Under the pieces are notes generated by a model, which worked only from the letters and a program-made list of their open reading frames with translations, made no database searches and had not been told where the DNA came from. This document shows positions 35,313-44,052 of a stretch of DNA of 64,000 bases, piece by piece. The DNA comes from Nitrosopumilales archaeon (GTDB lineage: Archaea > Thermoproteota > Nitrososphaeria > Nitrososphaerales > Nitrosopumilaceae). The stretch lies in contig JAEHKU010000001.1 in the NCBI GenBank assembly GCA_016838825.1, positions 1 through 64,000 on the forward strand, given 5' to 3'. Position 1 is the first letter of the stretch, and the number at the start of each line of letters is the position of its first letter. The position numbers and the translations under genes were made by a program.

Positions 35313-35510
35313 ACTATCACGACTGTGATTTTCAATATATAAAAAGTTAATATACATATGACTTTGACTAGAATTTTTTTTTATATTCACAACATATCTT
35401 AAAACTTCTTCATACCGCGAATTAACAATCGGGTAGGCTCTTTTTGTGACTATATAGTTCGGTTATTGTATATAGCACATAGATTTAACACTCAAAATAA
35501 TCGTCAAACT

Positions 35511-36143
35511 ATGGGACAATGGCTTTCTTGGGTCAAGTCTAACGAAAAGGAAATACTCAAGATTCTTGATGACCTTGCAAAAAAAGCTGTAGAGACTTCT
35601 AATACTTTGGTCGATCTTTTCTCAAACTTTGAAAAGGCTGATGAGTCTCATACGAAAATTAAGAAATTAGAAAGAGAAGCTGATAAATTGACTCGTTCTG
35701 TTTTTGCAGAACTAAACAAAACCTTCATTACTCCTCTAGATAGGGAAGATTTGCAAAGAATTGCATCTAAAACGGATGATGTGATTGACTTTATGGAAGG
35801 CATTTCAGGTAGAATAATACGTTACCATATTTCATCACCGCCTCCATATATGTTGGAAATTGCGAAAGAACTCCTAAAGGCAACTAAAGAAGTAGAAAGC
35901 ATGATTTTAAAATTGCACAACGTTAAAGGCGACAAGTCAATAATTCATCATTGTAGAAATGCAAGTGACATAGAGCATACTATAGATGATCTTTATCGGA
36001 AGGCAGTTGGTGAGTTATTTGAAAAGAATGATGCGATCTATATAATCAAGATGAAAGATATCTATGAAGCATTAGAAACAGCATCTGATAGATGTGTTGA
36101 CGTAGCAGATGTTGTTGAAGACATTGTTTTAAAATATGCTTAG
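35511..36143 (+). CDS. PhoU-like DUF47 phosphate transport regulator
   Basis: A 210-residue all-helical protein of the DUF47/PhoU-like family (start ATG 35511, MGQWLSWV). The pattern IKKLEREADKLTRSVFAELN and PLDREDLQRIASKTDDVIDF is diagnostic. The gene lies 9 bases before pit, the usual arrangement in which the DUF47 protein controls a low-affinity phosphate permease. A longer frame from TTG 35466 exists but is less likely. Confidence 0.88.
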   Translation: MGQWLSWVKSNEKEILKILDDLAKKAVETSNTLVDLFSNFEKADESHTKIKKLEREADKLTRSVFAELNKTFITPLDREDLQRIASKTDDVIDFMEGISGRIIRYHISSPPPYMLEIAKELLKATKEVESMILKLHNVKGDKSIIHHCRNASDIEHTIDDLYRKAVGELFEKNDAIYIIKMKDIYEALETASDRCVDVADVVEDIVLKYA

Positions 36144-36152
36144 GTTTTTTCA

Positions 36153-37139
36153 ATGTTAGAACTTGCAATTGGAGCTATTATTACAGCATTAATTTTTGAT
36201 TTTGTTAATGGATTTAACGATGCAGCAAATTCAGTTGCAACTGTAATTGGAACTAGAGTTCTACGACCACTTCATGCAGTTTTACTGTCTGCCGTAGCAA
36301 ATTTTGCAGGTCCCTTTGTATTTGGAGTTGCAATTGCTGCTACAATTGCTAAAGGTATTGTGAGCCCTGATGATATCACCATTTACATGATAATTGGGGG
36401 ATTAATTGGCGCAATTAGTTGGAGTGTTATTTGCACATTACTTGGTTTGCCAATATCAAATAGCCATTCTTTGATTGGTGGAATTATGGGTGCTGGTATC
36501 GCGGGATTAGGTTTTGATAAATTGGTTTACGATGGTTTGTTCAAAGTAGGAATTGGTATTATTGCATCCCCAATAGGAGGTTTGATAATGGGTTTACTTT
36601 TTGCTGCCGCGATAATTACGTTCTTTGCAAAATATCATCCCGCTAGAGTTAACAAAACATTTGGTAGATTACAGTTAATTTCTTCCGCATGGTTTGCTTT
36701 AACTCACGGTGCAAATGATGGCCAAAAAGTAATGGGAATTATTGTCTTGATTTTGATGTCGGAAGGAGTGCTAACTGAATTTGAAGTTCCGTTATGGGTT
36801 ATTTTTGCAACTGCATCTGCAATAGGATTAGGAACTTTCTTTGGTGGTTACAAGGTTATCAGAACATTAGGGTTAAGGATATCAAGACTAAAACCATACC
36901 AAGGATTTGCAGCGGAGACAAGTGGAGGAATTATTTTAGCAATTTTTGCAACCCTTGGAATTCCTGCAAGTACAACACATTCCATAACTGGTTCAATTAT
37001 GGGTGCTGGTGCAGTTAGAAGAAAATGGGCAGTACGATGGAAGTTAGGTAGACAGATCGTTTTTGCATGGGTTATTACAATACCTGGCAGTGCTGGAATT
37101 GCTTATGCGAGCACATTGGTGATTCATCTTTTTATCTGA
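36153..37139 (+). CDS. pit: PiT-family inorganic phosphate transporter
   Basis: A 328-residue membrane protein with about ten helices. Both inverted-repeat signatures are seen: FDFVNGFNDAANSVATVIGT near the N-terminus and ALTHGANDGQKVMGII in the middle, each with the D-x-A-N/G-A-N-D type motif of PiT carriers, plus GLPISNSHSLIGG and GIPASTTHSITG. Imports phosphate with H+ or Na+. Cotranscribed with the DUF47 gene. Confidence 0.92.
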   Translation: MLELAIGAIITALIFDFVNGFNDAANSVATVIGTRVLRPLHAVLLSAVANFAGPFVFGVAIAATIAKGIVSPDDITIYMIIGGLIGAISWSVICTLLGLPISNSHSLIGGIMGAGIAGLGFDKLVYDGLFKVGIGIIASPIGGLIMGLLFAAAIITFFAKYHPARVNKTFGRLQLISSAWFALTHGANDGQKVMGIIVLILMSEGVLTEFEVPLWVIFATASAIGLGTFFGGYKVIRTLGLRISRLKPYQGFAAETSGGIILAIFATLGIPASTTHSITGSIMGAGAVRRKWAVRWKLGRQIVFAWVITIPGSAGIAYASTLVIHLFI

Positions 37140-37243
37140 TTTTTTAGAATTTCAGTGTATTTACCTAATTAATTATGGGATGAAATGAGCGCCCGCGCCA
37201 CAGAAAACTGCAAATTTGGGTTATTTTATGACTTGAAAAAGCT

Positions 37244-37263
37244 GTTCCGCTAGACGTTCCGCT
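37244..37263 (+). promoter_or_regulatory. Direct repeat GTTCCGCT upstream of the wHTH operon
   Basis: GTTCCGCT occurs at 37244-37251 and 37256-37263, a 12-base period that places both sites close to one face of the DNA. The repeat ends about 20 bases before a TATA-like ATAAAATA (37284-37291) that precedes ATG 37312 by about 25 bases. This is the position of an activator site. Confidence 0.35.
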
Positions 37264-37311
37264 TTGGCGTTTCATGGTATCCCTCATAAAATAACTATTA
37301 GTATACTGGGC

Positions 37312-37599
37312 ATGTCAAAACAGCAATACAGGTCAGAAATGGGCATCATGTCTGATATCTTAAATGTCACAATGGACGGAGGCGTTCACGGAGTTATTGT
37401 ATCTGCAATATCAAGACGGGCAAACCTGTCACATTATGCAGTACTTGACAAATGTGAGAAGTTAGTAACTGCAGGTCTAGTAGATACACGAAGAGAGGAT
37501 AGAAATAGACTATACTCAGTGACCGAAAAGGGAATACAATTCTTCAAAGAATTTGAGAGATTTCAAACACTAGTCCAATCGTTAAATCTAAGGTATTAG
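37312..37599 (+). CDS. Winged-helix transcriptional regulator (HTH_45-like)
   Basis: A 95-residue winged helix read from ATG 37312; the frame could be extended 16 codons, but the TATA spacing supports this start. The sequence MGIMSDILNVTMDGGVHGVI, then LSHYAVLDKCEKLVTAGLVD and a wing ending in YSVTEKGIQFFKEFE, is typical of the small archaeal PF14947-type regulators. It heads an operon with a membrane protein that itself ends in a wHTH and with a secreted helical protein. Confidence 0.8.
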   Translation: MSKQQYRSEMGIMSDILNVTMDGGVHGVIVSAISRRANLSHYAVLDKCEKLVTAGLVDTRREDRNRLYSVTEKGIQFFKEFERFQTLVQSLNLRY

Positions 37600-37603
37600 A
37601 AAT

Positions 37604-38803
37604 ATGCAACAACAAGTATGTCTCCCTAAAAGCACGTGCTATATTCCTCCAGAGAAAGGAATACTTTTTGTAAGGATTTCATATATTCTCACAACGTTGG
37701 TTCAAGTACCCATTATTGCAATTGGCCTTATCTTAATAGCTATTACTCCTTTCACTCAACAATCATTTGGTTCAACTAAAACACTTGATTTTACAATTTA
37801 TGTGGATGGCACTGCACATGTGTTTTATGAGAGCGAAGTTGATCCTTTTGAACCAGATTTTTCGGTTGAGCTATTTGGAAATACAATAGACAACTTTATA
37901 GCTCAAGATGAAAATGGACTATTGCTTTCTAGTCAAATTATTGATAGTACTGCTATAATCCAAACTTTAGGAGCATCAGCAGTCAAAGTTGATTATGATA
38001 GCCATGACCTCGTTACAAAAGATGGTAAAATTTGGTCTTTTCATGTAGATTCACCTTATGATTATTCATTGCTCATGCCAGAAAATTCAGTGATTATTGG
38101 AATGAGTACATATCCATCAAGTTTGCAAGTTATTGGTGAGCAATCACTTATTTCATTACCTAGTGGGACTTCTGATATTAGCTACTTCTTTGGTATTTCA
38201 GGATCAGCACAAACAGCTACACTTGCAATTGAACAAGCTCAAACGTTAATTGATGAAATTAATAATCTTGGTATCGATACGCCTCTTGCTGAATCAAGAC
38301 TTGTACAGGCTATTTCTGCTATTGATGAAGGAAAATACTCTGATGCTGATGCCCTTGCAAATGAAGCTCGAATGTTAGCAACACAAGAACAGCAAATGTC
38401 TATTTCAAACAGAGATTCATCTGATATTTCATTCATTTTGATTGGTGGCGGTGTAGCAGCTGCAATTGGAGTAACAGCATTGATGTACAAAAGAATCAGA
38501 CGTTCAACTCTAAAGGTTGCAACAGCACCTCAGCCTGAAGCTGGTATACATGAAATACTGAATAAAGAAATGATCTTTAAGCTGAAACCAAATTTGCGAC
38601 AAGATGACAAAGAGATGATCGAGTTTCTTTTTGAAAAAGGTGGTCAAGCTTATGAAAGCGAGATTCGGAAAAAGTTCATTCAGCCTCGTACAACGATGTG
38701 GAGGGCAGTAAAGAGACTTGAAAGGGAAGGGATCATTGAAATCGAGAAAAAAGACCAGCAAAACCTAGTAAAAATAAAGAAAAGGTTGGAGGGCGAGAGA
38801 TGA
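37604..38803 (+). CDS. Membrane protein with extracellular domain and cytoplasmic winged helix
   Basis: A 399-residue one-protein sensor-regulator. A first hydrophobic segment lies at about 28-50, then an extracellular beta-rich region (about 55-205) and a helical segment (about 210-265), a second membrane helix (about 272-292, FILIGGGVAAAIGVTALMY), and a cytoplasmic winged helix at about 325-395 (DKEMIEFLFEKGGQAYESEI, TMWRAVKRLEREGIIEIE). It should read an external signal and bind DNA directly. Begins 5 bases after the HTH gene and overlaps the next gene by 4 bases. Confidence 0.78.
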   Translation: MQQQVCLPKSTCYIPPEKGILFVRISYILTTLVQVPIIAIGLILIAITPFTQQSFGSTKTLDFTIYVDGTAHVFYESEVDPFEPDFSVELFGNTIDNFIAQDENGLLLSSQIIDSTAIIQTLGASAVKVDYDSHDLVTKDGKIWSFHVDSPYDYSLLMPENSVIIGMSTYPSSLQVIGEQSLISLPSGTSDISYFFGISGSAQTATLAIEQAQTLIDEINNLGIDTPLAESRLVQAISAIDEGKYSDADALANEARMLATQEQQMSISNRDSSDISFILIGGGVAAAIGVTALMYKRIRRSTLKVATAPQPEAGIHEILNKEMIFKLKPNLRQDDKEMIEFLFEKGGQAYESEIRKKFIQPRTTMWRAVKRLEREGIIEIEKKDQQNLVKIKKRLEGER

Positions 38804-40182
38804 AGATTCAATCTATTGCTCTAACAGCTTTGGTATTAAGCATGGTCTTTAGTAATGTAATTCCTCAAGTTTCTGCACAATCAGATCCTGATTCATTACT
38901 TGTGCTTGCAACACATGCACGCGACCAACTAAAAATAAAACTCTCACAGTTTGATGAAACCCCGGATGAAATTTCTGCTCTTTATGAACAATCTGTGATA
39001 GAAACAGAAGCACTAGCAAAAGCAGTTACGGAGAACGATATTCCATCAGCAGAACAACATTTTACCACTGCCATGAAGTTGTTTAAAGAAATTAGTCGTA
39101 AAATATCTGATCTGTCTTCTATAGAAACAACTTTAGCAGATGATAAAGCTAAACTAGAAACCAAGATCGATAGAGCGGAAGAACAAGCCAAGCGGCTCAA
39201 AGCGATTGTTGCAAAGAACGATGTCACAATAGACTTTGCTGAATTTGATGAAATGATTCAAACAATGCGTCAAAACTTGAGTGAAGGAGATTTTGATGAA
39301 GTAAGAAAAACACTTGAAGAAACAAAGGAGTTCTTAATTGACGCACATAAATCGCTAAAACATACCGCAAATCAGAAAAAAACTGATAGGGCAAAACGAT
39401 TTGCTGAAAAACATATTGATAGACTGAATATTATAATTGATGAAGCTAAGGCGCTGGGCATATCACAAGATATCATTGATGATTTTGTTAGTGCTGTAAC
39501 TCAGTTACATGAATCATCTGATACTGACGAGATTGTGAAACTAGCAAAAGCTATCAAAACCATGAAGAAAGAATTCAAGCATTCTAAAGTTGATAGAATC
39601 CATGATAAAATACAAGAACTTGAAGCAAAGTTAGACCAGATAGAGGAGAGAGTACAGGCACACCTAAGTGACCGAGGAGAAGAGATGAGAGAGGAACACA
39701 AACCAGACGGAGTTGGATTAGAAAGGGCAATTCAAGTAATTGGTGATAAATCCGAGGAACTTAGAATAAAAGCAGAAACTGCAAGGGGAATTCTTGATAA
39801 AGTTAGAGAAAGTATTGCTGCTGACAAACTTGGTGACGTAGTAAGCATGCTCAAATTGTTATCTAGCAAAATTTCTGACATAGAAGATTCTTTGGGAGAA
39901 GAATTTGAAACACGTCCTACTGGTGAGCAAAGACCTGAAAAAGAAAATGATAATAAAATAGAAAGAATTGAAAATAAAATTCAAAAGTTAGAAGATAAAA
40001 TAAACAGATTCGTTGACCAAGTAAGTGGAGATCAAGCTGCAGAAGAGTTACTCAGACAAGCTAATTCTCTACTACAAGATGCAAAAGCTCAGCTAAACGA
40101 TTCTACTGATAAGGCAATTCAAACATTGAAACAAGTTAATGAAATTTTAGATAAAATAGAAATATTAGTAAACTCGAGCTAA
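38800..40182 (+). CDS. Secreted long helical (coiled-coil) protein
   Basis: A 460-residue protein with a clear signal peptide (cleavage after PQVSAQ, about residue 27) and an almost wholly helical mature part rich in Lys, Glu and Asp. Several blocks show heptad patterning, for example KLETKIDRAEEQAKRLKAIV and IERIENKIQKLEDKINR. No membrane anchor is seen at the C-terminus. Its start overlaps the membrane regulator's stop (ATGA). It may be a surface rod or ligand for the regulator's outer domain; that is an inference. Confidence 0.72.
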   Translation: MKIQSIALTALVLSMVFSNVIPQVSAQSDPDSLLVLATHARDQLKIKLSQFDETPDEISALYEQSVIETEALAKAVTENDIPSAEQHFTTAMKLFKEISRKISDLSSIETTLADDKAKLETKIDRAEEQAKRLKAIVAKNDVTIDFAEFDEMIQTMRQNLSEGDFDEVRKTLEETKEFLIDAHKSLKHTANQKKTDRAKRFAEKHIDRLNIIIDEAKALGISQDIIDDFVSAVTQLHESSDTDEIVKLAKAIKTMKKEFKHSKVDRIHDKIQELEAKLDQIEERVQAHLSDRGEEMREEHKPDGVGLERAIQVIGDKSEELRIKAETARGILDKVRESIAADKLGDVVSMLKLLSSKISDIEDSLGEEFETRPTGEQRPEKENDNKIERIENKIQKLEDKINRFVDQVSGDQAAEELLRQANSLLQDAKAQLNDSTDKAIQTLKQVNEILDKIEILVNSS

Positions 40183-40206
40183 ATCAATCATTAGACGGTA
40201 TGGTAA

Positions 40207-40650
40207 CTAGAAAGTCTTCATGACAAATCGCATGGTTTTTTCACTCATTTCTATCACTTGGAGTATCGCATCCATTAGAATTTGTTGCGTAAATGTCTCT
40301 ACTTTATCCAATACCAAATAAACGCCGATTACCAACTTTCCATCTTCCCCTGTTATTCTATTTCTTGCTAGAATGGAATTGCAGAATTCTGTTACTGAAT
40401 TTTTAAACTTTGTTTGTTCTGTTTCGTTTAGTTGCAAAAATCTAGACATTTGCTTATTTTTGAGTGCAAATTTACCTCCAAGGACTAGCATTCCTGGCTG
40501 TTTTTTTGGTTCAAAAATCTCAATTGGTGTTGAAACAGAATCTTTGATTACCATTTTAAAATTATTCTCAGTGGTTTTGATTTCTTCAAAGTTATAATTC
40601 TCATGAATTAGCCACCGTTCAACATTAACACGAAGATTTGCTTGACTCAT
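40207..40650 (-). CDS. DUF2299-like protein
   Basis: A 147-residue soluble protein. The layout, WLIHENYNFEEIKTTENNFK at the start, a strand pair around GMLVLGGKFALKNKQ, and a helical end (ETFTQQILMDAILQVIEMSE), resembles DUF2299 proteins of Crenarchaeota and Nitrososphaerota. Function is unknown; the fold is related to type III secretion chaperone-like domains. The 33-residue membrane protein gene lies 8 bases upstream, probably in the same transcript. Confidence 0.65.
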   Translation of the reverse strand: MSQANLRVNVERWLIHENYNFEEIKTTENNFKMVIKDSVSTPIEIFEPKKQPGMLVLGGKFALKNKQMSRFLQLNETEQTKFKNSVTEFCNSILARNRITGEDGKLVIGVYLVLDKVETFTQQILMDAILQVIEMSEKTMRFVMKTF

Positions 40651-40658
40651 GATTTAAT

Positions 40659-40760
40659 CTATAAGATATTTGTCCTTCCAATAAAGTATAGAATAAGGAT
40701 AGCAGCAAAGATTAATCCAAATACAAACAGCCTTCGCTTGCTTCGTATAATTTTGACCAA
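40659..40760 (-). CDS. 33-residue single-span membrane protein
   Basis: TTG at 40760 opens a 33-codon frame with a basic start (VKIIRSKRRL), one hydrophobic helix (FVFGLIFAAILILYFIG) and a short tail. A TATA box (TATATAAT on the minus strand, about 40786-40793) lies about 28 bases upstream, right for a leaderless start. It precedes the DUF2299-like gene by 8 bases. Too short to recognise; conservation would decide whether it is real. Confidence 0.5.
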   Translation of the reverse strand: MVKIIRSKRRLFVFGLIFAAILILYFIGRTNIL

Positions 40761-40779
40761 TGCAATATCTAGTAATATT

Positions 40780-40800
40780 GGGCATTATATAGAAAATCCG
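40780..40800. promoter_or_regulatory. Shared bidirectional TATA region between small membrane ORF and queE
   Basis: GGCATTATATAGAAAAT contains a TATA sequence that reads acceptably on both strands: TATATAAT toward TTG 40760 on the minus strand and TTATATAG toward ATG 40813 on the plus strand, each about 25-28 bases away. The two divergent genes therefore appear to compete for or share one TBP site. Confidence 0.45.
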
Positions 40801-40812
40801 TAGGTCGATTGT

Positions 40813-41523
40813 ATGGTTAGAATATTTGAAATTTTTACTTCAGTGGAGGGTGAAGGTATCCTATATGGTACCAAGACACTTTTTGTTAGGCTAGCAGGCT
40901 GTCCTTTCAAGTGTTTTTATTGTGATACCCTTGATGCGCTTCCAATGGATTCAGGAAAAGAGTATAGTTTTGAACATGCATGCAGATTAATCGAGGAAAA
41001 TCTGCAAGAAAATACGTATAAGGTGAACTTTACTGGAGGAGAACCTCTAGTTCAAGCAGAGAGTGTTATGCAAATGGCAAAGTTTGTACAAAGTAAAAAA
41101 ATTCCAACATATTTAGAATCTTCATGTTACGACGCAGAAAAATTTTCTCTTGTTCTCCCATATATTGATTTTATTAAAATTGAATTCAAGACTCCAGAAT
41201 CAGAATTTGTGGATGAAAAGCATTATCCTACACTTTTAGAAAATGCAATCAAATGCCTCCATATTGCCGTAGCCAAGAAAAAAACTACTTACATAAAGGT
41301 AGTAATTAATTCAAAAACGAAACTAGAGCCCTTTAGAAAGTTACTAGAAAAGATTTTTGTCACTACATCAAAGTCACAAATTGCAGGATTTATAATACAA
41401 CCCTCATATGGAATTGCGGAACCTGGTTTGGATAACCTACTAAATTTCTATGATGCTGTTTACCCATATTATCAGGAGGTTCGTATTGTACCTCAACTAC
41501 AAAAGATCATAGGTGCTCCATAA
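40813..41523 (+). CDS. queE: 7-carboxy-7-deazaguanine synthase QueE
   Basis: A 236-residue radical SAM enzyme making 7-carboxy-7-deazaguanine in the preQ0 pathway, which in archaea leads to archaeosine in tRNA. The N-terminal FTSVEGEGILYGTKTLFVR and cluster motif C30-x3-C34-x2-C37 (CPFKCFYC) are diagnostic, as is the FTGGEP motif. The stop overlaps the folE start by one base. QueD is not in this window. Confidence 0.92.
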   Translation: MVRIFEIFTSVEGEGILYGTKTLFVRLAGCPFKCFYCDTLDALPMDSGKEYSFEHACRLIEENLQENTYKVNFTGGEPLVQAESVMQMAKFVQSKKIPTYLESSCYDAEKFSLVLPYIDFIKIEFKTPESEFVDEKHYPTLLENAIKCLHIAVAKKKTTYIKVVINSKTKLEPFRKLLEKIFVTTSKSQIAGFIIQPSYGIAEPGLDNLLNFYDAVYPYYQEVRIVPQLQKIIGAP

Positions 41524-42086
41524 TGAGCGACGAACGAATTAAAAAACTAATTAGAGAATTAATAATAGAGATAGGCGAGGATCCCACTCGTGAGGGTTTA
41601 CAGGATACACCAGAAAGAATTGCTAAGATGTATAAAGAAATTTTTAAGGGATATGATTCTGAAGCAGAACTTTCTGTCAAGTTTTCTGAAGAATCTGATC
41701 TCGTAATAGCAAAAGACATTCAGTTTTATTCAATGTGTGAACATCATATGATGCCCTTCTTCGGTAAGATCTACATAGCATATTCACCAGATAACAAAGT
41801 TTTTGGAATTTCAAAATTGATACGCCTAGTAGAAAAGTACTCTAGGAGATTGCAGATCCAAGAGAGACTCACTAAAAATATCGCTGATGAGCTATATTCT
41901 GCTGGAGTAAAAGGAGTAGTTGTTATCGTAGAAGGAGAACACCTATGTATGAAAATGCGTGGAGTGAGGAATGAAGCTAATGTAACCACTGCTGCATACC
42001 GAGGCATTTACGATAAGAAAGAGGCAAGAGAAGATATTCTTGAATTAATCAAAAAGAAGAGTTCCGATACAAAGCTTCTTGAATAA
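41523..42086 (+). CDS. folE: GTP cyclohydrolase I (FolE)
   Basis: A 187-residue type I enzyme converting GTP to dihydroneopterin triphosphate, the entry to preQ0 synthesis. Zinc ligands and active site appear in FYSMCEHHMMPFFGK and EGEHLCMKMRGV, with the core YSRRLQIQERLT. Coupling to queE (TAATG overlap) supports a role in deazaguanine rather than folate synthesis. Type I enzymes are less common in other archaea, which often use the MptA type. Confidence 0.92.
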   Translation: MSDERIKKLIRELIIEIGEDPTREGLQDTPERIAKMYKEIFKGYDSEAELSVKFSEESDLVIAKDIQFYSMCEHHMMPFFGKIYIAYSPDNKVFGISKLIRLVEKYSRRLQIQERLTKNIADELYSAGVKGVVVIVEGEHLCMKMRGVRNEANVTTAAYRGIYDKKEAREDILELIKKKSSDTKLLE

Positions 42087-42129
42087 TTTTTGAAAAAATT
42101 AAATAGTACCTATCAAGTCTGGTGATCTA

Positions 42130-42450
42130 TTGGTACACAATACGTTTAACGCTCCAAAAGAATCGTGGCCTGCATTTTTATGGTATGTAATTGAATTTGG
42201 TATTGTTGTAGGAATAGCAACAGGGACTGCATATCAAGTTACGCCAGCATTCCATGATATGGTTGGTTTCCAAGCCATAGAGTGTGAGCAAGAGTCTCAT
42301 ATTTCAAAATGTGCACCTCCAAAAGAACCAGTACGTGATGAAGGTACGCTAAACTGGATTTTCTGGGGAATAACTGGAGCAATCTTTCTGGTGTACTATC
42401 TTCTGATACGAACTTTTATCCTCAAAAAACCAGTATTGTCACGCATCTAA
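42130..42450 (+). CDS. Two-helix membrane protein of 106 residues
   Basis: TTG at 42130 follows a TATA-like ATTAAATAG by about 25 bases. Two hydrophobic helices (AFLWYVIEFGIVVGIATGTA and WIFWGITGAIFLVYYLLI) flank an outward loop of about 45 residues with two cysteines (IECEQESHISKC) that could form a disulfide. The stop overlaps the queC stop convergently by 3-4 bases. Family not recognised. Confidence 0.6.
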   Translation: MVHNTFNAPKESWPAFLWYVIEFGIVVGIATGTAYQVTPAFHDMVGFQAIECEQESHISKCAPPKEPVRDEGTLNWIFWGITGAIFLVYYLLIRTFILKKPVLSRI

Positions 42451-43124
42451 TTAGTTCTGTACTTTGTTTTATCTTTGATATGTGATACAGTAAATGCTTT
42501 TTTTCTATTCCTACAAGATTCGCACTTGCCACAGTGAACTTTCCCATTTTCATAACAACTCCATGTCTTAAAGATGTCATCTCCAAGGATGTTATGACCA
42601 ATCTTTAGAATTTCACTCTTTGAAAGACCATCAACTGCTGGACTCCAAATTTTGATCCTCTTTCGTTTTCCTGATTTTATCCCATCAATCTCGCCATTAT
42701 TCAAAGCATTTTCGAGCTTTCTTGAGAAGGTAGGCCTACAATCAGGGTAATTTTTGTCTCCCGTATGGGCGCCATACGCAACAACCGAGGCATTTTTTGT
42801 AAAAGCCCATGCAGATGCTATTGTCAAGAAGATGGCATTTCGTATTGGTGCTACTATGGAATAATCAAACTTGGAAGGCATTCTTTTCTTTTTGCTGGTA
42901 AGGACATTGGTATTTTCGTATAAGACTTTCATGAATGCTATATCCGTGATTTTATGTTCTTTCAACTTCAAAGTCTTTGCAAAACATTTTGCGATATTAA
43001 CTTCCTTTTTTGCTCTCTGACCATATGCGAATGTTATTGCATAAAGTTGATACTTAGACATTAGATATGCCGTAGTGCAGAGAGAATCTAATCCACCACT
43101 AAATATGATAATTGCCTTTTTCAA
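42447..43124 (-). CDS. queC: 7-cyano-7-deazaguanine synthase QueC
   Basis: A 225-residue PP-loop ATPase that turns 7-carboxy-7-deazaguanine into preQ0. IIFSGGLDSLCTTAYL holds the SGGxDS motif, and the C-terminal CYENGKVHCGKCESCRNR supplies the zinc site. I start it at TTG 43124 (LKKAIIIFSGG); a GTG at 43154 would overlap thrB. Together with queE and folE nearby this gives three of the four preQ0 steps. Confidence 0.9.
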   Translation of the reverse strand: MKKAIIIFSGGLDSLCTTAYLMSKYQLYAITFAYGQRAKKEVNIAKCFAKTLKLKEHKITDIAFMKVLYENTNVLTSKKKRMPSKFDYSIVAPIRNAIFLTIASAWAFTKNASVVAYGAHTGDKNYPDCRPTFSRKLENALNNGEIDGIKSGKRKRIKIWSPAVDGLSKSEILKIGHNILGDDIFKTWSCYENGKVHCGKCESCRNRKKAFTVSHIKDKTKYRTN

Positions 43125-43137
43125 TCTGAATAAATCC

Positions 43138-44052
43138 TTAGATGACAGTAGCACCCTTTGATGGCTTGCAAATTACAGTGTGGCATTCTGTTTTTGCAGA
43201 AGCGAATCCCTTTTCCATTGCTTTACAAATTTTCTTTGAATTAGATTTTGACGTAGCAAAGGCAATGACAGCTGGACCTGCACCACTGATAGTTACCCCA
43301 AGCGCACCTGCTTGCAGAGCATTCTTCTTTACTTTTGCAAATCCTGGTATCAAATGCTGTCTTGCTGGTTCTACAATTTCATCTTTAATGGAATTTCCAA
43401 TCAACACAGAATCTTTTTTTAAAATTCCTACAACAATGGCTGCAGCATTGGAAATATTACGAACTGTAGCTGAAATTTTTACTTTGGATGGTAACACACT
43501 TCGACTAAGTTGAGTCTTTTTTGGCGGAACTGGAATCATTGGAATTGCGATACACAGAACTAAATCCTTTGGTGGTATGAGATGTAAGACATTAAGAGGA
43601 TCGGTGGTAACAACAACAAACCCGCCTAATAAGGAGGCTGCAGCATTATCATAATGAATCGAACCTGCACTTGCTTTTTCGCCCATTCCAGCGTATTTTA
43701 CTAGAGTATTGGAATCTAGTCTGAGGTTGAACAACGAATTGAACCCAAGTGCGGCTGCAGCAGCCGAGGCAGCACTGGAGCCAAGGCCAAAACCTACTGG
43801 GACACCCTTTTTGATTTTTACAATGATGCCATCTTTCTTGAATTTTTTTGCCATCTGTTTTATTACAATACCAGCAGTATTGTTATCAACAGATAGTGGT
43901 ATGGAGTCAAAACTTTGTATCCTAATACCCTTACCACCTTTTGATAGAGTAACAGTATCATAATATGCATCGAGTGCAAGTCCAAAGACATCAAATCCTG
44001 GCCCAAGATTTGCTGTAGAACATGGAGCCTTTACAACAACTTTGGAAATCAT
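43138..44052 (-). CDS. thrB: Homoserine kinase (GHMP family)
   Basis: A 304-residue GHMP kinase that phosphorylates homoserine on the way to threonine. It has the N-terminal APCSTANLGPGFDVFGLALD, the ATP-binding GFGLGSSAASAAAA near residue 90, and the C-terminal GVTISGAGPAVIAF glycine motif. These are the three standard GHMP motifs in the homoserine-kinase form. It overlaps the GPN GTPase start by one base. Confidence 0.93.
   Translation of the reverse strand: MISKVVVKAPCSTANLGPGFDVFGLALDAYYDTVTLSKGGKGIRIQSFDSIPLSVDNNTAGIVIKQMAKKFKKDGIIVKIKKGVPVGFGLGSSAASAAAAALGFNSLFNLRLDSNTLVKYAGMGEKASAGSIHYDNAAASLLGGFVVVTTDPLNVLHLIPPKDLVLCIAIPMIPVPPKKTQLSRSVLPSKVKISATVRNISNAAAIVVGILKKDSVLIGNSIKDEIVEPARQHLIPGFAKVKKNALQAGALGVTISGAGPAVIAFATSKSNSKKICKAMEKGFASAKTECHTVICKPSKGATVI

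Noticed and set aside
42403-42419. CTGATACGAACTTTTA as another copy of the recurring motif
   Set aside because: It lies inside a coding region, matches only the GATACGAAC core, and lacks the GTTAA end.
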